A stretch of 64,000 bases of DNA from Ichthyophis bannanicus (lineage: Eukaryota; Chordata; Amphibia; Gymnophiona; Ichthyophiidae). The stretch covers positions 388,189,289-388,253,288 of the forward strand of contig CM066033.1 of assembly GCA_033557465.1 (NCBI GenBank), given 5' to 3'. Position 1 is the first letter of the stretch. Each line of letters begins with the position of its first letter. The translations under genes were made by a program, and so were the position numbers. Shown piece after piece: positions 45,156-55,149 of the stretch. Below the pieces are notes generated by a model. The model was given only the letters and a program-made list of their open reading frames with translations. It was not told the DNA's origin and made no database searches.

Positions 45156-45779
45156 GGTAGGATATGTAGACACTTACAACCACTCCAAAGTAGGAATAAT
45201 TGTTTTAATGTATGTGCAAGAAATAGTCATACTCTCTCATTTAGCCTTTAATAATTTTTAAAAGTAAGTGATTATTCTTGAAATTCTTTCAACACACATT
45301 CCTCTGGAAGCAATCGCATATAAAAAAGGCATACAAAAAAAATCCTCACCTATGGTCACTGGATTCAATTACTCCACATCAATTCTGTCATCATCAATGA
45401 CAAAATTGATGAGGTTTTTCAGAGGAATTCATGCTAGCCATTTCAAAAAGATCCTCTTTAGTTTTGATAGAGTATGTTCATGAACAATGCAAGAGTTTTC
45501 ATGTGTTATGTTCAAAGCAATTAGTATGGAAAGTATGATATATTTGCCATAGGGCACCATTTTTATGCTTCTTCAACTTATTTCCTTATTGTTCATATTT
45601 CCCTTCTAATGTTTAGAACCCTCTTTTTCACTTTCTCTGTTATTCAAACTAAGTTATTGCAGGCATGCGCCCCTAACACAATAGTGCAGGGCCTTTTCCT
45701 TTACTCAACAGACACCTTGCTGGTGATTTTCTACAAAACATAGCTATTCAGCTATATCACTTAACCTGCATTCGGAGAC
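45156..45779. other. Unassigned intronic sequence
   Basis: No exon or repeat recognised. Confidence 0.3.
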
Positions 45780-46160
45780 TCCTCTATGCCCGTCAACAGC
45801 CCTGCCAGCAATATACAGGCGCCGCTGTAGAAACCGCGTGTCTAAAATGGCCACGGTTTCACACAGCGTTTAGGCGGGAACCGGCGGGAGTTTCTGCAGC
45901 CCCGAGGATATAAGAAGAAACCTCTCACGGACCGTCCGCTCTCGAAACCGGCACTCTTCAACTGAACGAAGCAGCGCACAGGCCTGCCGCGACGTCAGCT
46001 GTGTGTCTGCGGAGCCGCTTTCGCCGCCGACGCCTGCAGCGAGAGGAGAGCCGGCTGACTGTTTGCCAGTGAGAAATTTAAACCCCGCTCCGTCAAGGGG
46101 AAAAATAACTCAAAGAAATCGCCGAAAAGGCGCGTGGCTAGGCAAGGACAAGACCTGGAT
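45780..46160 (+). promoter_or_regulatory. CpG-rich stretch with TATA-like box
   Basis: This segment has many CpG dinucleotides, in contrast to its AT-rich surroundings. It includes aggcgggaaccggcggga (45871), a TATA-like gatataagaa at 45908-45917, then gaccgtccgctctcgaaacc, gccgcgacgtcagctg with a CRE-like core (45988-46003), and gccgctttcgccgccgacgc. It lies in the first large BROX intron. It may be the promoter of a young transposon, possibly a DIRS, because a hairpin follows at 46395, or a genuine regulatory island. No exon can be proposed. Confidence 0.4.
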
Positions 46161-46394
46161 ACCAGAGTCCTGCAGTCCAAAGGTTATGCAAAGACATCCG
46201 TCAGAAATTAACCCCTTAATGCCTTTGTTGGTTTTTTTTTTTTAAGTGACAGCTACAAACAGCTCAAAGGAGAATTTTAAAGAGAAAGCCTACAATGTCA
46301 AACTAACACCCAAAAGAAAGGTAAATAGAGGAAAAAATCAAATTGAACGCTGAAATCTAACTAGCCTGCTAAGAACAGATTCCTAGGCTCACAA

Positions 46395-46510
46395 GTCCTC
46401 CTGCTGCATGGAGACTGGACACACTGAGGGCTGATGGGAGTTCCAGTACGCTACATCCACTGTTGGCAAGATTTTGATTGGTCCAGTCTCCATGCTGCAG
46501 GAGGAGGTGC
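46395..46510. repeat. Inverted repeat resembling a DIRS end
   Basis: cctcctgctgcatggagact (46398-46417) pairs with agtctccatgctgcaggagg (46485-46504) around a 67-bp loop. The layout (a hairpin ending in ggtccagtctcc) is like the outer/inner inverted pairs of the DIRS elements in this window. No DIRS genes are next to it. Confidence 0.5.
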
Positions 46511-46542
46511 ACTACCCAGTGGTAGAGGACTAAACTGGAGGA

Positions 46543-46685
46543 ACGATGAGGAATATTTGTTAAGCAATTCCGCTTTATCCTTATCCTTATCAGCTTCTAC
46601 AAATTCCTCCCCTGCACCCTTGAGTCTGACAATACCACTTTTGCCCTTCCTCTTCTCACTAATATATCTGAAAAATGTCTTGTCG
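46543..46685 (-). mobile_element. CR1 fragment (second group)
   Basis: The inverse of 29740-29880: complement of cagatatattagtgagaaga, then of ggcaagagtggtattgtcag. It covers only the RT-upstream linker and ends exactly where the L1 begins. Confidence 0.8.
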
Positions 46686-49540
46686 GATCAACTTGCACCC
46701 GTTCTTGTCCAGGTGTTCAATAAAGTTCAAGGGTGAAAGTATTCCAAAGACCATGGCGGAAGCAGGGATTACGGTACTGCCAAAGCCACGTAAAGATAAG
46801 GGGGTATGTGGATCACATAGATCAATATCATTGATAAACTTGGATGCCAAAATCCTAGCAAAGGTTTTGGCAAATCGGATCAGGATGTGGTCCCTCAGCT
46901 GATTCATAGAGACCAGACAAGGTTTGTTAAGGGAAGACAAGGAAGCGATAATGTTAGGAAGATTTTGAATATAGCCTGGTATCTTCAGAAGTCAAAAGGA
47001 GTCAGCAGTGATGATTACGGTGGACGCAGAAAAAGCTTTTGACCGAGTAGAATGGTCATATATGTTTCAGGTACTGGAGAAAATGGGTTTTGGCATGCAG
47101 TACATCAGCTGGATAAGGGTACTATATAAGAATCCATGAGCTAGAGTTAGGGTAAATGGAGGCTACTCGGAATGTTTTGAGTGTCACCGGGGTACTAGAC
47201 AGGGATGCCCTTTGTCTCCCCTGTTATTTGCATTGGCTATCGAACCCTTGGCAGCGTATATTAGACGGGCAGTAGATATAAAAGGGGTTAGGATCAGGGG
47301 GCAGGAGGAAAAAATTGACCGTTTGCAGATGATATTCTCTTTACGCTGACCCAACCTATCACAACACTATCTGTGTTGATGGAGGTTATAGAGAGATATA
47401 GCAGGATATAAAATGAATCAGAGTAAAACTGAAATGTTAGGGTATAATTTGCTGCCTAGAGTGGAAGACAGCTGGCGGGAAAATTTTTTGTTTCGGTGGG
47501 CGGAGAATAGTTTCCGCTATTTAGGGATTCAGTTGGGGTCCCCGTTATCTAGGATCAAACAATGGAACTACCAGGGATTAGTTGAAAATATCAGACAAGA
47601 CCTTTCAAAGTGGAAGGGACTATATCTGTCGTGGATGGGTCGAATTGCGGTAGTGAAAATGAACATATTGCCGAGGTTGTTGTTTGTGTTCATGTCATTA
47701 CCCTGTAGGGTGTCAAAAAAGGAAATTGGTAAGATACAAAACCTACTTATGCAGTTTATTTGGGACGGGAAACGGCCGAAGGTGGCCAGAGCTACCATGT
47801 ATAAGCCCAAGGAGGAGAGGGGATGGGTGTGCCCTCGTTGCTTAGGTATTATGAGGCGGCGCAACTTAGGGTGCTGTTTGCATGGAAAGATGGGACAGAA
47901 CATCCAGGATGAGTAAGAATGGAAGGGGGGGGGGAGAAAAATGGAGAGGCTTGGATATGGGACCCTGGGGGCAGGAGGAGGAGGAAGGGGGAGGACAATC
48001 CATTTATGAAATTAACCCAACAGGTGTGGATGAAGTGGAAGTAGTATCTGATGAGGGGAGGGCGGAAGAAGTATTCTAGGGAGACATATTTGCAAACAGT
48101 AGCGGAGGGTGGGCAGGGGGGGCATATAAGAGGTGGGGGAGTAAGGGGTTGTGTAAGATTGGCCAAGTGGTAAGGGAGGGGGGTGGCATAAGGGGATTTG
48201 AGTTATTACAGTGACGTTTTCGTTTGGAGGAGAAAGACCGATATGCTTATGTTCGAATGTGGTACTTTTTACAGCAGGTGGAGGTGAAAAGGGACTGGTC
48301 TGCTAAGCCTACCATATTTGAGGAGCTGATGGGAAAGAAGGGGGCACCCACTCGGATAATATCGAGGCTGTATAAGCTCTTGGGGGAACATAAGATGTAG
48401 GTAGTTAGTTGTCAAAAGAGGTGGGAAGAAGAGCTGGGAGGGCGATGGGACCCCACTAGGTGGGATGGCATTTATGCTAACACTCACAGACTAGAACCGG
48501 GGACAGCAATGCTGGAAAATAGTTACAAAGTCTGGCTGCGAATATATTGGACCCCGATACGGTTGCATGTGCTTTACCCAGATAGCTCAGAGCTCTGCTG
48601 GAAGGGTTGTGAAGAAAGGGGTGACCTGATGCATCTGATCTGGAGCTGTCCAAATGTACAGGAGTATTGGACAGGGGTGGAAAGACTTACGGAGGATATT
48701 AAGGTGCGGGTGCAGTTCATGCCAGCTATGGTAATTTTGAATGAGGGGGGTGGAGGAGGGAGGTGAGGACCTGGGGAGACTCATGGGGTATTGTATTATT
48801 GCAGCCTGGATGAGTCTTTTACGGAGGTGGAAGAATACAGCAGTACCCCCGATAACAGAGGTGGTGAGGAAAATGGAGCAATTGTGGGACTATTGTGCGA
48901 TAGAAGCACATAGAAAGCCCACAGTTACCAAATATAGGAAGGTGTGGGAGAAATATGAACAGTGGAGGGAGATAGGGGTGCAACATTGGTATGAGGGGGG
49001 GGGGGTAGACGGTTAACAGTTTACAACAGTTCTAATCTTTACACCTTCAGCCCTTTAAAGGTAGAAGAGGGGACTACCACCTTTTCTAGGAAGGGTATGG
49101 GAGAGGGAGCATGGGGGAGGGGAGGGGCGAGCGATCCTCAATATTAGGGAGAGAGAATTTAGCTGTATAGAGGAGGTGGTTTTTGACAGGTTGGTTGGGG
49201 TCTTTTGATGGGAAATTGTTAGGGTGTATGGAACATTTTGAAAAAGGAACAAGAATGATATATAAATGTTGTACTATGATATGAAGATAAAGAAATGTAT
49301 AAAGGTCTCAAAGTACGAGAGAAATGAAGCATCAGAAATAGGAAGCGTAGTTTACGTTAAAAAAAGGCAAAAATGGTCTGTTTTTATACTAGGGTACACG
49401 AAAGGAAAAAGTATTTCTTCAGTGTGAAGAAGAATTATGGACTGTATAAATGAAACGGAAGATTGTGTATCCTGGGTTTGGTTTCAATATTATGTGATGT
49501 ACATTCTGATGTGTGTTAATAAAAATCTAAAATTTAAAAA
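46686..49540 (+). mobile_element. L1/Tx1-type LINE, RT to 3' end
   Basis: It enters at DQLAPVLVQVFNKVQG and runs through RT and a long C-terminal region to taataaaaatctaaaattta with a poly(A) at about 49535. It is 5'-truncated: the endonuclease is missing. A C-terminal zinc-knuckle-like stretch at 48600 (CWKGCEERGDLMHLIWSCPN) fits the Cys-rich motif of Tx1/L1 ORF2. It is followed directly by the second DIRS element. Confidence 0.85.
46700..47916 (+). pseudogene. L1 reverse transcriptase (frameshifted)
   Basis: Blocks in order: MAEAGITVLPKPRKDKGVCG (46753), SISLINLDAKILAKVLANRI, VMITVDAEKAFDRVEWSYMF with the motif A Asp (47010), [20 protein letters not shown] (47190), then the FADD-type box broken at about 47325 (gtttgcagatgatattctct is out of frame with its upstream part), and YLGIQLGSPLSRIKQW with MGRIAVVKMNILPRLLFVFM (47413-47916). 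Several frameshifts and stops. Confidence 0.87.
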
Positions 49541-49576
49541 AAACACGACAGACCACCACAAATTTTTCGCTAGTCA

Positions 49577-49965
49577 AGGCGAAATTAGAGCTTACCTGCT
49601 AATTGTCTTTCCTGGAGTTTCTCCAGGCCAGTCCAGGCCATGCTTGGGTAGTCACCATTCACCAGCAACTGCTGAGAACGTTCACTCTGAACTTCCTATG
49701 GAAGAGCTCCCCCCGAGCCTTAGCCACCAGTCTTAACCTTTCAAAGCAGTCCCCCTTCTCATGTCATTTCTGAGACCAGGTGAGGAACAGTCAGAGGGAA
49801 GCCCTGTCCTACTAGGATGTCTTTTTCCCCCCTGCAGCCCTTCTAACCTTCTTAATACGTAACCTTACTGGTCCTCTGGTCTTGCCCTAAGTGGATGACA
49901 CCTACTGAAAAATCTCTGGGTGGGAACTGGACAATTAGCAGGTAAGCTCTAATTTCGCCTTCCTC
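49577..49965. repeat. DIRS left end with inner complementary copy
   Basis: aaggcgaaattagagcttac at 49577-49596 is inverted at 49943-49962 (gtaagctctaatttcgcctt). The full arms are about 28 bp, separated by about 330 bp. After the inner arm, a second copy of the terminal sequence (ccctccaggccagttcaggc) starts at 49970. This is the same layout as at 5497-5840 in the first DIRS element. Confidence 0.85.
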
Positions 49966-49984
49966 ATTGTCCCTCCAGGCCAGT

Positions 49985-50330
49985 TCAGGCCACGCTTGGG
50001 ATGTACAAAAGCTGAATTCAAAAAACGTGAGGGACCTGCGAGACCCGCCTGCAACACTGCCACTCCGAACCTCACGTTCCCCGCTGCCTGAACATTCAAC
50101 CTATAATGGTAAAGGTATGCAACGAAAACTAAGTTGCCGTTCTGCAGAGCTCTACCAGCAGGACGAGCCCTGCTTCTGCCCATGAAGTCACCTGGGCCCG
50201 GGTCGAATGCGCCCAGAGCCCCACCAGCAGAGTCCGCCCCCACTTCTCAGACTGAGGTTATGGCCCGTTTCAACCAGCGGGCAATTGTGGCCTTAGAGGC
50301 CACCTCTCCTGCTCGAGGGTCTCCGAACAA
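49985..50330 (-). pseudogene. DIRS recombinase, C-terminal part
   Basis: The minus-strand translation, with two frame changes, shows AHSTRAQVTSWA and then VELCRTATLV and YHYRL, the His/Arg box and the final Tyr region of DIRS recombinases. It is separated from its N-terminal part by the L2 element at 50338-54300. Confidence 0.7.
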
Positions 50331-50919
50331 AACAAACTGCTGCCTCCCGTCTCCTGCTTGCCTCCCATTGTGCATTAATCTTCTCTCTGTTTTGTTCACC
50401 TCCAGGATCATACTGCCCTTCCAGTGCCTGCCCAGATTGGTACCTGCCTCCCAGAAGTGACACGGTCGTGTTTCCATCTAGGTGGTGACCACTACAAATT
50501 CCGACTGCCTGCGGCGTCCTACGCTGCAGGCGCATGCCGAAGGAGCAGAACGTGCTACTTGGGGCAACAACGGGGGTGCCGGGTGTCAGTGTCCCATATC
50601 CTCTCTCTTCCCAGGTACATATGCACCATAGTACTTTTCTGCCTCTGTTTCCTACTCACCCTGTCTGGTTTTACTGGCTTCTGCTTTCAGTTACACCCCT
50701 CCTGGTCATGGCCCACAAAGCTCCAAACCTCGTCCTTTGGGGCTACCGCCCACCTGCTCTCCATCTCCCTCTTTTAGAGCACTCCGCCCACAACCTGGCC
50801 AACCTCTTGCCTCGTTTGCCTGCTCAGCCTGCTGCCCCTGCCCAGCTCTCTGCAGCCTCGCTGATTCTTTTCTCTTTTGCTCTTTTCAAATTGTCGTTCC
50901 CTCTGCTCCAAGATGTGCC

Positions 50920-51560
50920 TCATTTATGATCTCCTAGTCCAACACTCCCTGGATGCCCTGTTCCTTACAGAGACTTGACTGCGCAAGGGAAGGATGTCCT
51001 CTTACACTACTGCCTTCCTCCTGGATACTCTGCTCTCCACGTCTTAAATCGGAGCTGTGGGGGCATGGCAGTCATCCATCGCTCCTCTCTTCCTCTTACA
51101 GAAGCTAGCTCTTCACCTCGCTATCAAGAGTCCCTCTTGCTTCTCTTTGGCTCCTCGCCACCTCTCCATTTCTTCCTCCTTTATGCCCCCCTCCTTCTCT
51201 CCATCCAGACCTGTGGGATGCATTCCTGCTTTCTCTCCGAGGCATCTTATGTCCCCGCACCTCGTCGTTTTGGGCAATTTCAGTGCCCACTATGGACTCT
51301 CCCACTCGGTAGAGAAACAAGGCCCTCCTGTTCCTTTTGGATGACCTGTCCCTCCTCCAGCACGTCTCCTGCCCTACGCATGTCATGGGGCACACCTTGG
51401 ACCTCATTCTTACTCAGACCGCCACACCCTTTGTTCCTTCCCATATCTCCCCTCTCTCACTCCCCTGGTCCGACCACCTCTGCCTTTTATTTACCCTCCC
51501 CTCTTCCCCCCTCACATCCTTCGCCCCTACCTGTTGTCTACCCCCTTGAAGACCCAAGTG
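50920..51560 (+). pseudogene. L2 endonuclease (broken)
   Basis: HSLDALFLTET with the metal-binding Glu is followed by a stop. Then YTTAFLLDTLLSTS, MAVIHRSSLPLTEASSSP and a region equivalent to the GDFN motif reading VLGNFSAHYGL (51262), where the Asp is Asn and the Asn is Ser. DDLSLLQHVSCPTHVMGHTL and SLPWSDHLCLLFTL follow, with the closing SDH motif intact. Frames change at least twice. Confidence 0.8.
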
Positions 51561-52827
51561 CCATATCACCCCTCATACTTTACAGCAGTTCCCCGCTGCC
51601 GACTCCCTTCTCCCCTCAGATTTCACTGCTCTTCCGGTGGACAAAGTTGACATCTGGACCTCTACTCTCTCCGTGATTTTGGACCATTTAAACCCCCTCC
51701 ACCCTACCCTCCCTCCGTGCTCCTCTACTCATTACCCCTGGTACCATCTGGACCTATACCTTCAATGCACACATCTCCATCATGCTGAGCGGGCCTGGCG
51801 CAAGCATCCCTCTCCAGACTCACTGGCTACCTTCCGTCACTGCCAGTGGTTATACCGCTCCATGATAAGTTCCGAGTAGTATGACTGTTTGGCAGAGTGC
51901 ATCACCTCTTCATCCAATTCCTCTGCTCCCTCTCAGTGCCCACCACCTCACCCTTGCCCTCTGCCCTCTTCTCCGTTGCTTCAGACACAGCCCATCTGGC
52001 TTCTTTCTCCAGGAAAACACAATCTCTCCGTGCCTCCTTCTCTTCCTGCCCACTTTCCCTCTCCTCTCCCCATCCCCTTCCTCTCCCCCCTCCTCCCCCA
52101 TACCTGGCACACTTTTCATCCTGTCACAACTGTTGAACTCACCAAGGCCATTACTTCTTCCCACAAGACCACCTGTCCACTTGACTCCCTTCCCTCCACC
52201 TGGCTCTTGGATCACACTGTTGCCTTATGTCCTCCATATGATCAATACCAGTCTCTCCTCCGGTCTTTTCCCCTCTGCCTGGAAACACACTCTCATTTGG
52301 CCTATCCTGAAGAAACCGTCCCTTGACCCCTCTGTCCTGGCCAACTGGCATCCCATCTCCAACCTCCCCTTCCTCTCAAAAATCTTAGAAAAACTCATCT
52401 TTTTACAACTCTCTGCTCACCTAGATACCACTATTTCTCTTCACTCCCATCAATCCAATTTTAGACCCGGCCATAGCACTGAAACCATTCTCCTCAACGA
52501 GGTCCACCAATTGCACGATCGCAGTGATCCCTCCCTTGCCGTCTCCCTGGACCTTTCCTCTACTTTTGACTTAGTCAACCACCGCACTCTTCTTTCTCCC
52601 CTTCTTGCCCTCAGGATCCATGGTACAGTTCTCCATTGGTTTTGCCCCTTTCTCTTGTCCCGCACCTTTGTTGTTCAGACCAATCTCACCATTTGTCCAT
52701 CGCCTCTCCTTCACTGCGGTGCTCTCCAGGGCTCCGTGCTTGCCCCCCTTCTCTTTAATGTTTTCCTTGCACCACTTGCTTTCATCATTCAGCAGTCTAG
52801 GATTTCTGGGTATTATTACACCAACAA

Positions 52828-53217
52828 AAAAACAGAGGAGTGGCCGGTTCACACACACAACACTTTTATTGACCAAATAAAAAGTGGCCCAAACCCAACA
52901 CAGGACTGCATTGCAGATGAGAAAGCACGCTCTTATGGTCGTTCTTTTACGATCGTTTAAACAGAAGAATTTTTTGATAAGGATTTTAGTGTCTTCCACC
53001 ACACAATTTAGACTTATGGGTATTTTGTGACCACCACAACAAGTCAGTGTGTCCTGACAAACCCCTGATGAAGTACACTACGAAACACGGTCCTGTGTTG
53101 GGTTTGGGCCACTTTTTATTTGGTCAATAAAAGTGTTGTGTGTGTGAAACGGCCACTCCTCTGTTTTTTTGTCTCTGTTCAGCCCTGAGTGGTTTGTGCT
53201 GTTCTTTTTGTTGGTCT
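52828..53217. mobile_element. 390-bp inverted-repeat element with 17-bp target duplication
   Basis: The 17-mer tattattacaccaacaa is perfectly duplicated at 52811-52827 and 53218-53234. Inside, arms at about 52830-52905 and 53092-53168 are near-perfect inverted copies of about 75 bp (cagaggagtggcc near the left edge, ggccactcctctg near the right). Each arm contains aacccaacacaggactg-like sequence and caataaaagtgttgtgtgtg in one sense or the other. The right part carries a hammerhead fold. Its ends, a long duplication and a hammerhead motif point to a Penelope-like retroelement or a similar ribozyme-bearing retroposon. No RT is present. Confidence 0.75.
53058..53106 (+). ncRNA. Hammerhead ribozyme fold (type I arrangement)
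   Basis: All parts of the hammerhead core are in order. Stem I is caaaccc (53058-53064) with gggtttg (53100-53106), 7 perfect pairs. The conserved CTGATGA is at 53065-53071. Stem II is gta (53073-53075) with tac (53079-53081) around a cac loop. The conserved GAAA is at 53082-53085. Stem III is acac (53085-53088) with gtgt (53095-53098) around a 6-nt loop. The predicted cut follows U at 53099 (context GUGUU). One unpaired A at 53072 and the 3-bp stem II are weak points and could slow or stop cleavage. Stem I is the open one. Penelope-like elements are known to carry such motifs. Confidence 0.7.
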
Positions 53218-53559
53218 TATTATTACACCAACAACATTCTCGTCTTATAACATACCAATTCCCTCTGCCCCAATTTCACTGCCCTCAATACCTGTCTCTC
53301 TCAAGTTGCCTCCTGGCTACAGAGCACTTTCCTCTACATGAGCCCAAGTCCGCGGCCTTGTGGTTCACTTTTGGCACCCCCCTCACCCACCCTAACCCCT
53401 ACCCTGTCTACTACCTCAGTCCCTCTTGTCTCTTCCCTCCATTACCTTGGAGTCACGCTGGATTCGTTGCTTACCTTTCATCACCACATCTGTCTACTCA
53501 CCCACCACTCCTTTCTTTCCTTATGCCAGATCTGTGCTGTACGCCCTTTTCTCTCCTGC

Positions 53560-54070
53560 TCCTCCCTCATCACACTTGTGCTGTCCCTTATTTCCAGACT
53601 CAACTACTGTAATGTCATTCTCACCGGCCTCTCCCAACACCAGGTCCATCGTTTAACTTCTCCAGAACACAGCAGCTCGTCTTATCATCCACTCCTTTTC
53701 GTCCAATCATATTACTCCTCTGCTCATATGCCTCCATTGGCTTCTGATTAACTTCAGGTTTGTTTACAAGATGCTCATAATTGCTCACAAAGTCCTCCAC
53801 ACCAGCACCCCTCAGTACCTAGCAGACCTCAATCATTTCCAGCCCTCCCCTCGCCTCCTTCAATCGGCTCATGGTAACAGCCTCTTACTTCCCTCTCCCA
53901 CAAAGGCCCACCTCGAATTTACCAGACAATCCGCTTTCTTTTTCCTAGGCCCTGCCCTCTGGAACTTGCTCCCGCATACCCTTCACACAGAACTAGCCTT
54001 ACTTTGCTTCAAAAACATGCTCAAAACCCACCTCTTTCAGACTTTTGATCTTCCTAACCCCAATTCCTAG
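53560..54070 (+). pseudogene. L2 C-terminal region
   Basis: RLNYCNVILTGLSQHQVHRL (53599) and, after a frameshift, FVYKMLIIAHKVLHTSTPQY, RQSAFFFLGPALWNLLPHTL and CFKNMLKTHLFQTFDLP. This is the same conserved block as in the L2 tail at 33939-34277. Confidence 0.85.
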
Positions 54071-54299
54071 GCCCCCTCCTTCCCTTGGCACAGGCCCCTC
54101 CTCCCCTGCCCCCCCCCCTCTCCTCCATATGACTGGAGTCTGTGTCTCCTTTTCTCTCTGCTCCTCTGTTTATTACTTTCCTATCCAAACAATGGTGTTC
54201 CTTTCTCTTTGTTTTCACCTGCATCCTGTATTAATTGTACACCTCCCTGTTGCTTGTGTATGGGCGGTATATCAAGCACCAGAATAAAGATAAACAACC

Positions 54300-55116
54300 T
54301 GTCCGACTTGCGGACTGGCTCCATCCTCCGCAAGTACCTACGCAGGATCCTGCGCACATCCATGAGATGCAATTGTCTCGCCTTCTCTGAACCTCCTAGG
54401 TTAGGAAAAAAATCAGAAGTGAAACCATCTGATTTAGATGAAAGCTGGATACCACCTTAGGTAAGAAGGACAGCACAGGGCGTAACATTATCTTCTCCAT
54501 GGAAATAACCAGAAATGTCTCTCAAACAGGAAAGAGTCTGCAGTTCCAAAATCTGTCTCACCGAGCAGAGAGCCACCAGAAAGAGTCTTTAGCGTCAAAT
54601 CCTTCAGAGATGCGCTCACCAAGAGTTCAAATGGCACCTCTGTCAACCCTGACGAGGTCACAACCGCTTAACTGCTTTCAGGAACTGCAACACATCAGAG
54701 TGAGTCACCAGGGAATGGCCTTGCACCCTGCCGCGGTAGCAAAACAGTGCTGCCAGGTGCACCTTTAAGGAATTGAGCACCAATCCCCTGTCTAGCCCTC
54801 CCTGCAGAAACAAAATGTCTGCACCGATACCGAGAGGGCCTGAACCTGACACGTCTCACCAATCCCCAAATACTCTCCAGACTCGAATATAGGCTAGATT
54901 GGTGGCGTGTTTCTGTGCCAGCAGCATAGTCACCACTACTGCCAGCGCTAGATCCCAATGTCTCAACTGTGCCTGCTCTGGAGTCATGCTGTAAGCAAGA
55001 ATCAACTGATTTGGAGCATCAGCACCAGCCCCTGGGCCAAGAGGTTGATCCTGTCGGGGAGCTTGTAGGGAGAGTCCGCTAGCAGTCTCCGTAGGTCTGC
55101 ATATCACGGCCGGCAT
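54300..55116 (-). pseudogene. DIRS recombinase, N-terminal part
   Basis: Minus frames 55116-54856 (AQKHATNLAYIRVWRVFGDW, a core-binding helix) and 54852-54658 (LFLQGGLDRGLVLNSLKVHLAALFCYRG split across two lines here, with HSDVLQFLKAVKRL) resemble the SAM-like DNA-binding domain of DIRS recombinases. The L2 element has cut the gene downstream. A frame change lies at about 54855. Confidence 0.7.
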
Positions 55117-55149
55117 GGCCAGTCTAGTGCAATAAGAAGCACTTTCCCC

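Larger units (their letters stand above)
52130..53260 (+). pseudogene. L2 reverse transcriptase (interrupted in its catalytic box)
   Basis: LILSQLLNSPRPLLLPTRPP, then MINTSLSSGLFPSAWKHTLI, ILKKPSLDPSVLANWHPISN, FRPGHSTETILLNEVHQLHD, motif A SLDLSSTFDLVNHRTLL with its Asp, and GALQGSVLAPLLFNVFLAPL lie in the 359-aa frame 51881-52960. The YxDD-equivalent reads YYYTN and is cut by the element at 52828-53217. On the far side the codons resume as YYTNNILVL with a stop soon after. The residues after 52827 in the open frame belong to the insertion. Confidence 0.87.
50338..54300 (+). mobile_element. L2-clade LINE, inserted in DIRS and split by a ribozyme-bearing element
   Basis: The 5' part is pyrimidine-rich (50340-50900). 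The endonuclease starts near 50925 (HSLDALFLTET), RT runs 52130-52830 and 53218-53260, and the C-terminal region 53560-54070. The 3' end is gtatgggcggtatatcaagc followed by agaataaag. It is 5'-complete or nearly so. It interrupts the DIRS recombinase gene between 50330 and 54300. Several stops and frameshifts. Confidence 0.87.

Noticed and set aside
51881..52960. 359-aa open frame as a possible host gene
   Set aside because: It is the L2 reverse transcriptase (motif A SLDLSSTFDLVNH and GALQGSVLAPLLFN), and its last 45 codons come from the inserted ribozyme element.
53065..53085. Hammerhead core as a chance CTGATGA...GAAA match
   Set aside because: Chance was considered, but stems I and III on both sides pair fully and the cut-site context is right, so the call was kept with moderate confidence.
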